Source: SVQP01 sp045594705 (GTDB lineage Bacteria > Bacillota > Clostridia > Oscillospirales > CAG-272). Taken from it: DNA of 64,000 bases. Under the pieces are notes generated by a model. It was not told where the DNA came from. It was given only the letters and a program-made list of their open reading frames with translations, and did no database searches. Location of the stretch: the NCBI GenBank assembly GCA_045594705.1, contig JAZNZB010000020.1:1-64000 (forward strand), in the 5' to 3' direction. Numbering within the stretch: the first letter of the stretch is position 1; every line of letters begins with the position of its first letter. Below, one piece after another: positions 42,468-52,464 of this stretch. Made by a program: the position numbers and the translations under genes.

Positions 42468-43376
42468 TTACTGTTCAAAAAGTGCCCTGATAAAGTCGGC
42501 AGCTACAAATTCCTGCATGTCGTCGATCTTTTCGCCCACGCCGATAAACTTAACGGGAATGCCCAGCTCTCGCTTGATCGAGAGCACGATGCCGCCCTTG
42601 GCGGTGCCGTCCAGCTTGTTGAGCGTCAGGCCCGTGATGTTGGCAGCCTTGCCGAATTCCTTGGCCTGGATGATAGCGTTCTGACCCGTGGTTGCATCCA
42701 GCACCAACAAATTTTCTCTTGCCGCGCCGGGCAGCTCACGGTCAATGACACGATTGATCTTGGCAAGCTCGTTCATCAGATTGGTCTTGTTGTGCAATCT
42801 GCCTGCGGTGTCAATGATCAGCACGTCAGCCTGCTTTTTCTTTGCATAATTGATGGCGTCGAACACCACGGCCGCGGGGTCGCTGCCCTCGTTCTGACGT
42901 ACCATTTCCACGCCCGCACGGTCACACCACACCTGCAGCTGGTCGATCGCAGCCGCACGGAAGGTATCCGCAGCCGCAACCACGACCTTTTTGCCCTCGG
43001 CACGCAGGCGGTTGGAGATCTTGCCGATCGAGGTGGTCTTGCCCGCACCGTTGACGCCGATCACCAGCACGACCGACGGGGTGGTGGAGAGGTTGAGCGG
43101 GCCGCCCTCTCCGATCATATCTGTCAGCAGCTCCTGCAAAGAGCGCATCACATCTTCTTTTTCCTTGATTCTGCCGTCCTTGATGCGCTCACGGAGCTCA
43201 TCAATGATCTCCTCTGTCGCACCGACGCCGACGTCCGCCTCAATCAGAAGCTCCTCCAGCTCGTCCAGCAGATCCTCGTCCACGCGGACGAAGTTTGAAA
43301 GCACGTTATGGACCTTGCCGAACAGTGCGTCCTTGGTCTTTTTGAGTCCGGCCTTGAGTTTATCCAAAAATGCCAT
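42468..43376 (-). CDS. ftsY: Signal recognition particle receptor FtsY
   Basis: This 302-residue SRP GTPase has a short N domain, G1 GVNGAGKTTSIGK, DTFRAAAIDQL, DTAGRLHNK and TLNKLDGTAKGG. It lacks the long acidic A domain of E. coli, as usual in Clostridia. It receives ribosome-SRP complexes at the membrane. The ATG at 43376 overlaps smc by 17 nt. Confidence 0.96.
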   Translation of the reverse strand: MAFLDKLKAGLKKTKDALFGKVHNVLSNFVRVDEDLLDELEELLIEADVGVGATEEIIDELRERIKDGRIKEKEDVMRSLQELLTDMIGEGGPLNLSTTPSVVLVIGVNGAGKTTSIGKISNRLRAEGKKVVVAAADTFRAAAIDQLQVWCDRAGVEMVRQNEGSDPAAVVFDAINYAKKKQADVLIIDTAGRLHNKTNLMNELAKINRVIDRELPGAARENLLVLDATTGQNAIIQAKEFGKAANITGLTLNKLDGTAKGGIVLSIKRELGIPVKFIGVGEKIDDMQEFVAADFIRALFEQ

Positions 43377-46300
43377 CCCAGTTACTCTCCTTTTGTTTTT
43401 CGATATCGTTGACATCCAGCGTCAGTACCTTGGAAATGCCGTGCTCGGGCATGGTGACGCCGTACAGTCTGGTTGCCGCAGCCATGGTACCGCGACGGTG
43501 CGTGATCATGATGAACTGCGTGCCGACGGTGTACTTCTTGATGTACTGCGCAAGTCTTTCTACGTTGACCTCGTCAAGTGCCGCCTCGCTCTCGTCCAGA
43601 ATACAGAACGGCGTGGGATTGACCTTGAGGATCGCAAAGAACAGTGCAACGCCGATAAAGGCCTGCTCGCCGCCCGAAAGCTGCATCAGATTCTTGATGA
43701 TCTTTCCGGGAGGTGCCGCCTTGATCTCAATGCCCGACTCCAAAATATTTTCGGGATCGGACAAAGACAGCTCGGCAGAGCCGCCGCCGAACAGCTCGGC
43801 AAACACTCGGCCAAAGTTTTCGTTGATCTGATTGAAGGACTCGACAAAGACTGCCTTCATCTCGGCCTCCAGCTCGGCAATGATCTTAAGTGTCTCGGCT
43901 CTGGATTTTTCCAGATCCGTGATCTGCTCGTTCATCTCATCGTATCTCTTCTTGACGTCTTGGTATTTTTCCACCGCTCCCAGGTCCACATGACCGATCG
44001 CACGCAGCTTGTTACGGCATTCGGTCTGCAGAGCCACCATTTCGCGGCGGGTTTCGGGCGTGATGGCGGGATAGCCCAGCGCAATCGCATCGGCTCTGGT
44101 CATCTCGTAATCATCCCACAGCTTGCTTGAAAGCTTATCCAGCTCGTCGCGCAAGTTCGCAAGCTTGTTTTCGCACTTGGTATACTCGCGGAAAATGATC
44201 TCCTTCTGATTCATCTTCTCACGCATGCGGTTATTCATTTCATTGAGCTTCTTTTCAAAGTCCATGGTGTCGCTTTCAATGCCGGCACGCTTGGCGTTCA
44301 GCTCTTGCAATTTTTCCTGACCCGCTGCATATTTTTGTCTGTTATCCGCCTGGAATACCGTGTATCCCTCGATCATGTCCTCAAGCGAAATGATTCTCTC
44401 GCGAGAGGCGCGGATCTCCTCGGCATACATATCCACGCGCGTGCGGCAAACGCCCAGCAGCGTGTGCTCGGTCTCGGTATCCTTGGCGGTCTCGCTGATC
44501 TTGATGATCACGGCTGTCATGCGATCGTTGAGATCTGCCACGTGATCCTCAAGGTCAAGCCGCTGCTCGTCCTTTTTCTGACGCAGCGCGGTGATCTCCT
44601 TGACCATGTTCGCGGCACTGCGCTCATCCGCCTGCAGCACAGCCAGATCTTCCTCGTATCTCTCGCTCATGGCGATGATCTGCTCGTAGTCCGCACGCAT
44701 TTTTTCAAGCAGCGTATTGTTGGCGTCCATTTTGGCGTTGATCTGCTCCAGCTGTGCGCTCTCGGTGCTCATCAGCACGCCCAAAAGCTCACGGCGATCC
44801 TCGCAAGAGGCCTTGTCGTCGGTCGTGTCGCCAATGTCCTGCTTAAGACTGTCGATCTGCTTTTGCAGCTTGTCGATCTCCTTCTGGCAAGCAGTGGCAG
44901 TCTCCTCCAGCTTTTTGATCTCGGCTGCTCTGCCCAGAACACCCGAGCCTTGTCTGACCGATCCGCCCGTAAACGAACCGCCCATATTGATCTGCTGACC
45001 GTCCAAGGTGACTACGCGCACACGGTATTTCAGTGCCTTGGCCATGGCGGTTGCATTGTCGATGGTATCAAAGATCAGCGTTCTGCCGATCAGCGAGGAT
45101 ACCACGCCGCGGAATTTTTCGTCACAATCCAGCAAGGTATCCGCCACGGCAATATAGCCGCGGTATCCGGATGCATCGCGCATCTCGGGCGTGGGGGTAG
45201 ACGCGCGCATGGAGGTCAGGGGGAAGAAGGTGGCTCTGCCCGCCTCGCCCTTTTTGAGCGCGTACATAGCTGCTTTTGCGGTCTCCTCGTCGTCCACCAC
45301 GATATGCTGCAGGTTTGCTCCCAGCGCGGTCTCAATGGCGGTCACGTATTTTTCGTCAACCGACACCACCTTGGAAAGCGGACCGTAGATCTTGCCGCAG
45401 GGTGCACCGCCATACGCAGTGATCTTACCCTCGGCATAGCGGTTCATGACGTATCTGACGCTGTTGGCATAGCCCTCAAAGCTTTCTTCCATGTGCTTGA
45501 AGGTCTGAATTCTCTGACGCGCGGAATCACGGCGCAGAATGCCTGCACTGAGCTGCTCGGAAAGCTCTCCGTAGGAGCTGTTGAGTGCGGTCAGCTTTTT
45601 ATTATATTCCTCGATCTCGGCGTTTGCCTCGTCGATAGCCTTCTGATAATCTGCGATGGTTTTCTGCTTGTCGGCACTCTGCTTTGCCAGTGCCTCGAGC
45701 GCACGCTCGTAGGTCTCCATGTCGGCAAGAATGTCGCTGTTGCGGTCGCTGCCGCTGTTCTTGGCGTTTTCCAGCACCGAGATGCGCACGCGGATATCGG
45801 TCGCCTCGGCCTCAGCCTCGCGGATATCCGAAAGTGCGGTGGCAATATCTGCCTCCAGCACCGCGATCCTGGCTCTGGTGGTACGGATCTCATCCGCAAT
45901 ATCGGCCTGTTCCTTTTCAAGCTTGGCATTCTGCTCACCAAGTGCAAGAATGCGCGCGGAGTGCTCACCGCAGGCGGCCTGCTCGTCTGCCATGTTCTTT
46001 TGAGAAAGTACCATGGAGGAAGAGGTTGCCTCGATCAGCTCCTTGGTGTGCGCAATATTGCTCTCGGTCACGCGGAATTCGCTGTCCAAGGTGTGGTTCT
46101 CCTGCGTCTGCTCACGAATCTGCGTCAGCAGCTGCTCGGATGCCATCTTATTGGACTGGGAAGCCTCAAACAAGCGGTCGTTCTGCTTTTCCATCGCCTG
46201 CAGAGATTCCTCTGCCGTTTGCAGATCGAACGCAGAATGCTTGAGCGCATCCTCTGCCACGCCGATCTCGTTGCGAAAACGCTCGGTATCATACAGCCAC

Positions 46301-47013
46301 AGGCTGACATCCGCACGCTTTTTGGAGTCCATGAGCTCAATGGCACGCTTGGCCTTACCCGCTTCCTTTTCCAGAGGGCCGACCTGTGCCTGCACCTCGG
46401 AAAATACGTCCATGATACGAACCATATTTTCCTCAGCCTTGGCCAGCTTTCTCTCCGCCTCGTTTTTCTTATGGCGGTACTTGGCAATACCCGAGGCGTC
46501 CTCAAAGGTGCTGCGTCGCTCGTCACTCTTACGGGATACCATTTCGGCAATACGACCCTGACCGATGATGGAATAACCGTCTCGGCCAATACCCGTATTC
46601 ATGAAAAGCTCGTAAATATCGCGCAGTCTGACCGCACGGCGGTTGATAAAATATTCACTCTCACCCTGACGGAAATAACGTCTTGTGACAGTTACCTCGT
46701 CGTAGGGGCAGTCCAATCGTGCAAAGTCCCCCGTGTTGTCAAAGGTCACCGATACCTCGGCATAGCCCATGGGACGACGGCTGTCCGCACCGCCGAAAAT
46801 GACGTCCTCCATCTTGGTACCGCGCAGGGATTTGGACGAGATCTCGCCCAGTACCCAACGCATTGCGTCCGCAATGTTGGACTTGCCGCTTCCGTTGGGG
46901 CCGACGATGACGGTCACGCCCGCCTGCTCGCCCACCAGGCCGTTGTCAAAGACCAGCTTGGTTCTGTCCGGGAAGGACTTAAAGCCTTGCAATTCAATCG
47001 ATTTTAAGTACAA
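43360..47013 (-). CDS. smc: Chromosome partition protein Smc
   Basis: This 1217-residue protein has full Smc layout: Walker A GPNGSGKSN near 38-46, long coiled coils, a hinge near 510-660 with GRATFFPL and LDGQQINMGGSFTGGS, and the C-terminal head with LSGGEQAF and Walker B CILDESEAALDE. With ScpA and ScpB (62074-63527) it forms condensin. The start is TTG with AAGGAG 8 nt upstream, and it overlaps the radical SAM gene by 10 nt; the usual MYLKSIELQGFKSF begins exactly there. Confidence 0.97.
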   Translation of the reverse strand: MYLKSIELQGFKSFPDRTKLVFDNGLVGEQAGVTVIVGPNGSGKSNIADAMRWVLGEISSKSLRGTKMEDVIFGGADSRRPMGYAEVSVTFDNTGDFARLDCPYDEVTVTRRYFRQGESEYFINRRAVRLRDIYELFMNTGIGRDGYSIIGQGRIAEMVSRKSDERRSTFEDASGIAKYRHKKNEAERKLAKAEENMVRIMDVFSEVQAQVGPLEKEAGKAKRAIELMDSKKRADVSLWLYDTERFRNEIGVAEDALKHSAFDLQTAEESLQAMEKQNDRLFEASQSNKMASEQLLTQIREQTQENHTLDSEFRVTESNIAHTKELIEATSSSMVLSQKNMADEQAACGEHSARILALGEQNAKLEKEQADIADEIRTTRARIAVLEADIATALSDIREAEAEATDIRVRISVLENAKNSGSDRNSDILADMETYERALEALAKQSADKQKTIADYQKAIDEANAEIEEYNKKLTALNSSYGELSEQLSAGILRRDSARQRIQTFKHMEESFEGYANSVRYVMNRYAEGKITAYGGAPCGKIYGPLSKVVSVDEKYVTAIETALGANLQHIVVDDEETAKAAMYALKKGEAGRATFFPLTSMRASTPTPEMRDASGYRGYIAVADTLLDCDEKFRGVVSSLIGRTLIFDTIDNATAMAKALKYRVRVVTLDGQQINMGGSFTGGSVRQGSGVLGRAAEIKKLEETATACQKEIDKLQKQIDSLKQDIGDTTDDKASCEDRRELLGVLMSTESAQLEQINAKMDANNTLLEKMRADYEQIIAMSERYEEDLAVLQADERSAANMVKEITALRQKKDEQRLDLEDHVADLNDRMTAVIIKISETAKDTETEHTLLGVCRTRVDMYAEEIRASRERIISLEDMIEGYTVFQADNRQKYAAGQEKLQELNAKRAGIESDTMDFEKKLNEMNNRMREKMNQKEIIFREYTKCENKLANLRDELDKLSSKLWDDYEMTRADAIALGYPAITPETRREMVALQTECRNKLRAIGHVDLGAVEKYQDVKKRYDEMNEQITDLEKSRAETLKIIAELEAEMKAVFVESFNQINENFGRVFAELFGGGSAELSLSDPENILESGIEIKAAPPGKIIKNLMQLSGGEQAFIGVALFFAILKVNPTPFCILDESEAALDEVNVERLAQYIKKYTVGTQFIMITHRRGTMAAATRLYGVTMPEHGISKVLTLDVNDIEKQKESNWDGIFG

Positions 47014-48032
47014 TGTTCCGTCTCCTTTTCTTGTAATGTCGGAACGGTACAGTCCGCAGCCACAAGGCGCAGCCCCTGTCCGAATTCCGCTCGGAGTCGC
47101 AAAAGATTCTGCCTGTGCTGACCGATCGCAACCGACAGCTCACGGGCAGGAATATATATTGTCTGCACGGCTGCGTCTGCGCCCGGCAGCAATTCTCTGA
47201 GTTTTTGGTAGTAAAGCTCACCGCGCACCATCTCTCCAATAGCGGGATGATTTGCGCCCGCAACGGCACACGCGGGATCGGACAAATTGTCCGAGGCACA
47301 AAGACCGATGCGGATCACGGGCACGCTGTTCGCTTCAAAGACGCGCAGCACCGCAGCACTGCGACACACCGCCTGCTCGGCAGAAAGCGGCGTATACGCC
47401 CCGCTCCGCATCATCGCGCACAATTCGGTGTCGGCAAAGACTACCGTGGGATAGATACGTGCACCGCGCACGCCAAGCTCGCACAGTGCCCTCGCCGTTT
47501 GTACCTCGCTCTCTTCGGTGCTGCCCGGCAGACCGATCATCATCTGCCCGACCACGTCATAGCCCGCATCCGACAGCATACGGCAAGCCTTTGCTGCGCT
47601 CTCTGCGTCATGTCCGCGCCCCGAGGCTGCAAGCACCGCGTCTTCCATGCTCTGCACGCCAAGCTCGACCGTACGCACACTGTAACGCGCAAGAATTTCC
47701 ATGATCTCCTCTGAGATATAGTCGGGTCTTGTGGACATGCGAATGCCCACCACGCGCGCCTTGCCCGCAAGAGGCTCTTGCACATACCGCTCAGCCACGT
47801 CCAGAAGATAGACCATCAGATCGTGATCTATGCCTGTAAACGACCCACCGAAATAGGCAATCTCGGCCGTATCGTTCTCGCATGTCGTGGCAAGAGCGGC
47901 CGTGATCTGCGCGTCCACACCTGCAGGATCAAAGCTCTGTGCACCCGAAATACTGCGCTGATTGCAAAATACGCAGGTATGCGGGCAGCCGAGATGCGGG
48001 ATGAAGATCGGGATATTTAAGTGTCGGCTCAT
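47004..48032 (-). CDS. Radical SAM protein, Elp3-like
   Basis: This 342-residue protein has the radical SAM cluster motif CPHTCVFC (CxxxCxxC), the GGSFTG segment, and RMSTRPDYISEEI, EVELGVQS-type and IYPTVVF blocks. This family without an acetyltransferase domain commonly sits between rnc and smc in Clostridia. The substrate is unknown, possibly tRNA. It overlaps rnc by 4 nt and smc by 10 nt. Confidence 0.92.
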   Translation of the reverse strand: MSRHLNIPIFIPHLGCPHTCVFCNQRSISGAQSFDPAGVDAQITAALATTCENDTAEIAYFGGSFTGIDHDLMVYLLDVAERYVQEPLAGKARVVGIRMSTRPDYISEEIMEILARYSVRTVELGVQSMEDAVLAASGRGHDAESAAKACRMLSDAGYDVVGQMMIGLPGSTEESEVQTARALCELGVRGARIYPTVVFADTELCAMMRSGAYTPLSAEQAVCRSAAVLRVFEANSVPVIRIGLCASDNLSDPACAVAGANHPAIGEMVRGELYYQKLRELLPGADAAVQTIYIPARELSVAIGQHRQNLLRLRAEFGQGLRLVAADCTVPTLQEKETEHCT

Positions 48033-48760
48033 GGCTGTACGCCAAACAGCTCCAGTGCCTGACGCGCGGCGCTTTGCTCCGCACGGCGCTTGGACTGGCC
48101 TTGGCCGCGGCCGATCACGTTGGAATTGAGCCGTGCCTCGACCGTAAAGGTCTTTTGGTGATCGGGGCCACTCTCGCCAACCGTAACGTATTCCAAAAAG
48201 TCGCCCTCAGTCTGTTGCACAAACTGCTGAAGCAGCGTTTTATAGTCTCGGCTGCCTGCATTGCCGGCATTGGCGATTTCTCTTTGAATAAAGGGCAAAA
48301 GCAGCTCGTTCACGCAAGCAAAGCCGCGCTCTCCCGCGTCCAGATAGATCGCGGCCAGCAGGGCCTCAAAGGCATCAGCAAGGATGGACCTGCGCTCTCT
48401 GCCGCGGTTCTTTTCCTCGCCCACACCCAAAAGCAGGTAATCACCAAGATGAATTTCATCGGCATATGAAGAAAGCGCACGCTCACAAACAAGCTCTGCG
48501 CGCATACGCGTCAGTTCACCCTCGGCGAGATCGGAATAAACAGAATACAGATAGCGGCTGACCACCAGCGAAAGCACCGAATCGCCCAAAAATTCCAGAC
48601 GCTCGTTGCAAAGCAGGTGATGATGCTTGTCCCCTTGCTCATTGGAATATGAGGAATGCGTCAGTGCTCTTTGCAGATATTGGGGATTTGTAAAACGGTA
48701 TCCCAACGACTCTTCCAGCTGTATATAGGGTCTGGGATAGCTGTTCACAGGGTTGTTCAT
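48029..48760 (-). CDS. rnc: Ribonuclease III
   Basis: This 243-residue enzyme has the catalytic signature NERLEFLGDSVL, the second acidic site DAFEALLAAIYLD, and a C-terminal double-stranded RNA-binding domain (DYKTLLQQFVQ...GQGQSKRRAEQSAARQAL). It processes rRNA precursors. It is 24 nt after trmFO. Confidence 0.97.
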   Translation of the reverse strand: MNNPVNSYPRPYIQLEESLGYRFTNPQYLQRALTHSSYSNEQGDKHHHLLCNERLEFLGDSVLSLVVSRYLYSVYSDLAEGELTRMRAELVCERALSSYADEIHLGDYLLLGVGEEKNRGRERRSILADAFEALLAAIYLDAGERGFACVNELLLPFIQREIANAGNAGSRDYKTLLQQFVQQTEGDFLEYVTVGESGPDHQKTFTVEARLNSNVIGRGQGQSKRRAEQSAARQALELFGVQP

Positions 48761-48784
48761 AGGGGTCCTTTCCCTGCCGCGGGA

Positions 48785-50116
48785 TCACTGATTGATCTCG
48801 GGCAGTAATTCTTGGATGGTAGCCATGGCAGTCTCAGCGATCACCGCATTTCTGGCTGCTTTGCCACCCTTGACCTTTTTCTCGGGCATCTGAATGATGC
48901 CGAAGTTGGCGTTCATGGGCACAAACGAGCCCACGCTGCCGTTCTGCACGTAAAGTGCCATTGCTCCCGTCATAGTAGTTCTGGGCAGCATGAGCGGTTG
49001 CATGCCTCTTGCGCGTCTTGATGCGTTGATACCCGCAACAAGTCCGGAGGCAGCTGATTCCACGTAGCCCTCCACGCCGGTCATCTGCCCCGCGAAATAC
49101 ACGTTGGGGTGGGACAGCATGGAATAATCTGCACAAAGCAGGCCGGGAGAATTCAGATATGTATTACGGTGCATGACACCGTAGCGCAAGAATTCCGCAT
49201 TTTCAAGTCCGGGGATCAGGCGGAACACGCGACGCTGCTCCGGGAAGGTCAGGTGCGTCTGGAAGCCCACCAGGTTATACATGGTGCCCTCCTTGTTCTC
49301 CTTGCGCAGCTGCACCACCGCAAAGGATTCCTTTCCTACGCGCGGGTCGATCAGACCCACGGGCTTGAGAGGCCCGTAGCGCAGTGTATCATAGCCGCGG
49401 CGCGCCATGACCTCTACGGGCATGCAGCCCTCAAACACCGTCAGATCCTTCTGGGTCTCGCGGTCAAATTCCTTGAGTGCCGCCTCCTCTGCCGAGACAA
49501 GCGCTCTATAAAAGGCGTCGTATTGCTCGCGCGTCATGGGGCAGTTGATATAGTCCGCGTCTCCCTTGTCATAGCGGGAGGCAAAAAACGCAATATCCAT
49601 ATTGATGCTTTCCGCATCCACGATGGGTGCGGCTGCGTCAAAGAAGTGCAATCCGCCGCAGCCAAGCTCATCACGAATATAGGCGGCCATAAGATCACTG
49701 GTCAAAGGTCCCGTGGCAATGACCGTCACACCGTCGTCGGGCAAGCAATCGCACTCAGCCTCGATCACCTCAATATTCGGGTGATTACGGATATGATCGG
49801 TAATGTACTCGGAAAACAGCACTCTGTCCACGGCCAGTGCCGAGCCTGCGGGCACGCGCGTCGCGTCCGCTGCCTGCATGATCAGCGAATTCATGGCGCG
49901 CATCTCCTCTTTGAGCAGGCCGACTGCATTGGACGTTGCATCCGAGCGCAACGAGTTGGAGCAGACCAGCTCGCCAAAGGTGGGCGCATGGTGCGCGGGG
50001 GTGTACTTGATCGGCTTCATCTCATAGAGCCTGACCCTGACTCCGCGCTCGGCAGCCTGCCATGCAGCCTCACTGCCTGCAAGTCCTGCACCGAGGATCG
50101 AAATATATTCTGCCAT
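48785..50116 (-). CDS. trmFO: tRNA m5U54 methyltransferase (folate-dependent)
   Basis: This 443-residue flavoprotein has the FAD dinucleotide motif ILGAGLAGSEAA, ELVCSNSLRSDA (with the conserved Cys), GCMPVEVMARRG and TGVEGYVESAASGLVAG. It methylates U54 of tRNA using methylenetetrahydrofolate. Its start overlaps the topA stop by 1 nt (TAATG). Confidence 0.97.
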   Translation of the reverse strand: MAEYISILGAGLAGSEAAWQAAERGVRVRLYEMKPIKYTPAHHAPTFGELVCSNSLRSDATSNAVGLLKEEMRAMNSLIMQAADATRVPAGSALAVDRVLFSEYITDHIRNHPNIEVIEAECDCLPDDGVTVIATGPLTSDLMAAYIRDELGCGGLHFFDAAAPIVDAESINMDIAFFASRYDKGDADYINCPMTREQYDAFYRALVSAEEAALKEFDRETQKDLTVFEGCMPVEVMARRGYDTLRYGPLKPVGLIDPRVGKESFAVVQLRKENKEGTMYNLVGFQTHLTFPEQRRVFRLIPGLENAEFLRYGVMHRNTYLNSPGLLCADYSMLSHPNVYFAGQMTGVEGYVESAASGLVAGINASRRARGMQPLMLPRTTMTGAMALYVQNGSVGSFVPMNANFGIIQMPEKKVKGGKAARNAVIAETAMATIQELLPEINQ

Positions 50117-52413
50117 TATGCCTCAACCTCGCCGGTCATTTCCTTTTCTGTTGCCTCTCTTGTGTATCCGCAGGCCTTATCGTGGCAAACGATGAGCGCC
50201 TTGCCCTTCTTGCGGAACAGCGTGCCGCCGCAGCTCGGGCACTTCTCTGCTACGGGCATATCCCAGGACGAAAAATCACAAGTGGGATACTTCTCACAGC
50301 TGTAGAACACGGTCTTATTTCTGCCGTATTTCATGACCACCTTGCTTGCACACTTGGGACAAGGAACACCAATATCCTTGGTTCTGGGCTTGGTGAATGC
50401 ACAGGTGGGATAGTTTGCACATGCGTAGAAGCTGCCGTATCTGCCCGAGCGCAGCACCATATCGCCGCCGCACTTCTCGCACTTGAAATCGGCCACCACG
50501 ACCTTCTTCTCGCTCTGTTCGCCCTCTGCCTTTTCGGTAGACTTGCCCCCGTTGAGCGGCTTGGTATTCTTACAGGTGGGATAGTTGGGGCAAGCGGCAA
50601 ACTTGCCAAATCGACCGTTCTTGACGATCATGGTCGCCCCGCACTTGTCGCAGATGATATCGGTCTTTTCCACGGGCAGCTCGTAGCTTGTATCCGCAAG
50701 TGCCTTTTCTGCACTTTCCAGCTGACCCGAAAAATCCTTCCAGAACTTTTCAAGCACGCTGTTCATCTCGGTGCTTCCCTTTTCGATCGAGTCGAGATCA
50801 CTTTCCATGCGAGCGGTAAAGCGGTAGTCCACGATCGAGTGGAAATTGTCCTCCATGAGCTTGGTCGTCACCTCACCGTAAGCGGTGGGAAGCAGAGACT
50901 TACCATCACGGGACACATAATTTTTTGAAATATTTGCAATGATGGTCGGATAGGTGGAGGGGCGTCCGATGCCCATTTCCTCCAGGTTCTTGACCAGCGT
51001 TGCCTCGGTATAGCGAGCAGGGGGCTCGGTGAAATGGCACGCGGGAACGACCTCGTCGCTGCTCCACGCCTGCCCCTTCTGCATATCGGGCAGACGGATG
51101 TCGCTCATCTGATCGGGGTCATTTTCGTCCGCCTTTTCGTCGGTAGCCTCCTCGTACATGACCATATAGCCGGGGAATGTCACGGTATAGCCGCCCGTGC
51201 GGAAGATATAGCCCTGGCAGGTAAAGTCCACGCTCAGAGTTGCCAGCTCTGCGGACTGCATCTGGCTTGCAACAAATCTTTCCCAGATCAGCTTGTAAAG
51301 GCGGTACTGGTCGGGAGTCAGATATTTGCGGATCTTGGCAGGCTCCAGATCAACCTTGGTCGGACGGATGGCTTCGTGTGCATCCTGCGCGCCCGCCTTG
51401 ACCTTGTAGGTTCTGGGGGTTGCGGGACAGTACTGCTCACCGTACTTGCCTGCGATATATGCCAGTGCTGCGCCCTGTGCCTCCTCGGAGATACGCAAGG
51501 AGTCGGTACGCATATAAGAGATCAGACCCTGTGCGCCGCCGTTTTCCGAGCCGACGTTGATACCCTCGTAAAGCTCCTGCGCCACGCGCATGATTCTCTG
51601 AGACTGGAAGCCCAGCTTACGCGAAGCCTCCTGCATCATGGTCGAGGTGGTAAAGGGCGGTGCGGGTGCCTTATGTCTGGTGGCACGCTTGACGTCTGCA
51701 ACCGTGAAGATCTTTCCCTGTACGGCATCCACAACCGTCTTTGCCTCTGTCTGAGAGGTCAGCTTGACCTTGCCGTTTTGGTCACCCCAGAAGCGGGCCA
51801 GCACTCCCGCACCCTGCTCGGTATGCAGATGCGCCGCAATGGTCCAGTATTCCTCGGGCACAAATGCACGGATCTCGTTTTCTCTTTCCACGATCATCTT
51901 GGTCGCAACGCTCTGTACGCGGCCTGCGGAAAGACCGGGCTTCACGTTCTTCCAGAGTAAGGGGCTGATCTTATAGCCCACGATTCTGTCCACGATGCGG
52001 CGCGCTCTTTGCGAATCGACCAGATCCATATCGATTTGTCTGGGCTGCTTGATGGCTGCCTTGACTGCGGTCTTGGTGACCTCGTTGAAGGTCACACGCT
52101 GGGTCTTTTCCACGGGAATGCCCAAAACTGCCGCAAGATGCCAGGAGATGGCCTCGCCCTCACGGTCAGGGTCGGTTGCAAGAAACACCTTGGATGCATG
52201 CTTGGCTTCCTTACGGATCTCCTTGATCAAGTCTCCCTTGCCGCGCACGTTGATGTAGTGGGCGTCAAAGCCGTTTTCAATATCCACGGCCAGCGTGCTC
52301 TTGGGCAGGTCACGCACGTGCCCCTTGGAGGCAATGACCTTATAGTTAGAACCAAGGTAGCCCTTGATGGTTGTTGCTTTGGAGGGTGACTCCACAATTA
52401 CCAGATTTGCCAT
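50116..52413 (-). CDS. topA: DNA topoisomerase I
   Basis: This 765-residue type IA topoisomerase starts with the Toprim domain (LVIVESPSKATTI; DPDREGEAISWHL), has the active-site Tyr in SYMRTDSLRIS, and ends in four zinc ribbons (CDKCGATM, CEKCGGDM, CPKCASKV, CPSCGGTL). It relaxes negative supercoils. Four ribbons are within the usual range for Clostridia. The start lies 51 nt from the dprA stop. Confidence 0.97.
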   Translation of the reverse strand: MANLVIVESPSKATTIKGYLGSNYKVIASKGHVRDLPKSTLAVDIENGFDAHYINVRGKGDLIKEIRKEAKHASKVFLATDPDREGEAISWHLAAVLGIPVEKTQRVTFNEVTKTAVKAAIKQPRQIDMDLVDSQRARRIVDRIVGYKISPLLWKNVKPGLSAGRVQSVATKMIVERENEIRAFVPEEYWTIAAHLHTEQGAGVLARFWGDQNGKVKLTSQTEAKTVVDAVQGKIFTVADVKRATRHKAPAPPFTTSTMMQEASRKLGFQSQRIMRVAQELYEGINVGSENGGAQGLISYMRTDSLRISEEAQGAALAYIAGKYGEQYCPATPRTYKVKAGAQDAHEAIRPTKVDLEPAKIRKYLTPDQYRLYKLIWERFVASQMQSAELATLSVDFTCQGYIFRTGGYTVTFPGYMVMYEEATDEKADENDPDQMSDIRLPDMQKGQAWSSDEVVPACHFTEPPARYTEATLVKNLEEMGIGRPSTYPTIIANISKNYVSRDGKSLLPTAYGEVTTKLMEDNFHSIVDYRFTARMESDLDSIEKGSTEMNSVLEKFWKDFSGQLESAEKALADTSYELPVEKTDIICDKCGATMIVKNGRFGKFAACPNYPTCKNTKPLNGGKSTEKAEGEQSEKKVVVADFKCEKCGGDMVLRSGRYGSFYACANYPTCAFTKPRTKDIGVPCPKCASKVVMKYGRNKTVFYSCEKYPTCDFSSWDMPVAEKCPSCGGTLFRKKGKALIVCHDKACGYTREATEKEMTGEVEA

Positions 52414-52464
52414 AAAACTATCTATTTTCCTTTCCGTAAACGGTATATTATTTTCGAAGTGAGA

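Noticed and set aside
44305..47007. A 900-codon open frame on the plus strand
   Set aside because: It lies opposite smc, has no ribosome binding site and no domain; it arises from codon bias of the real gene.
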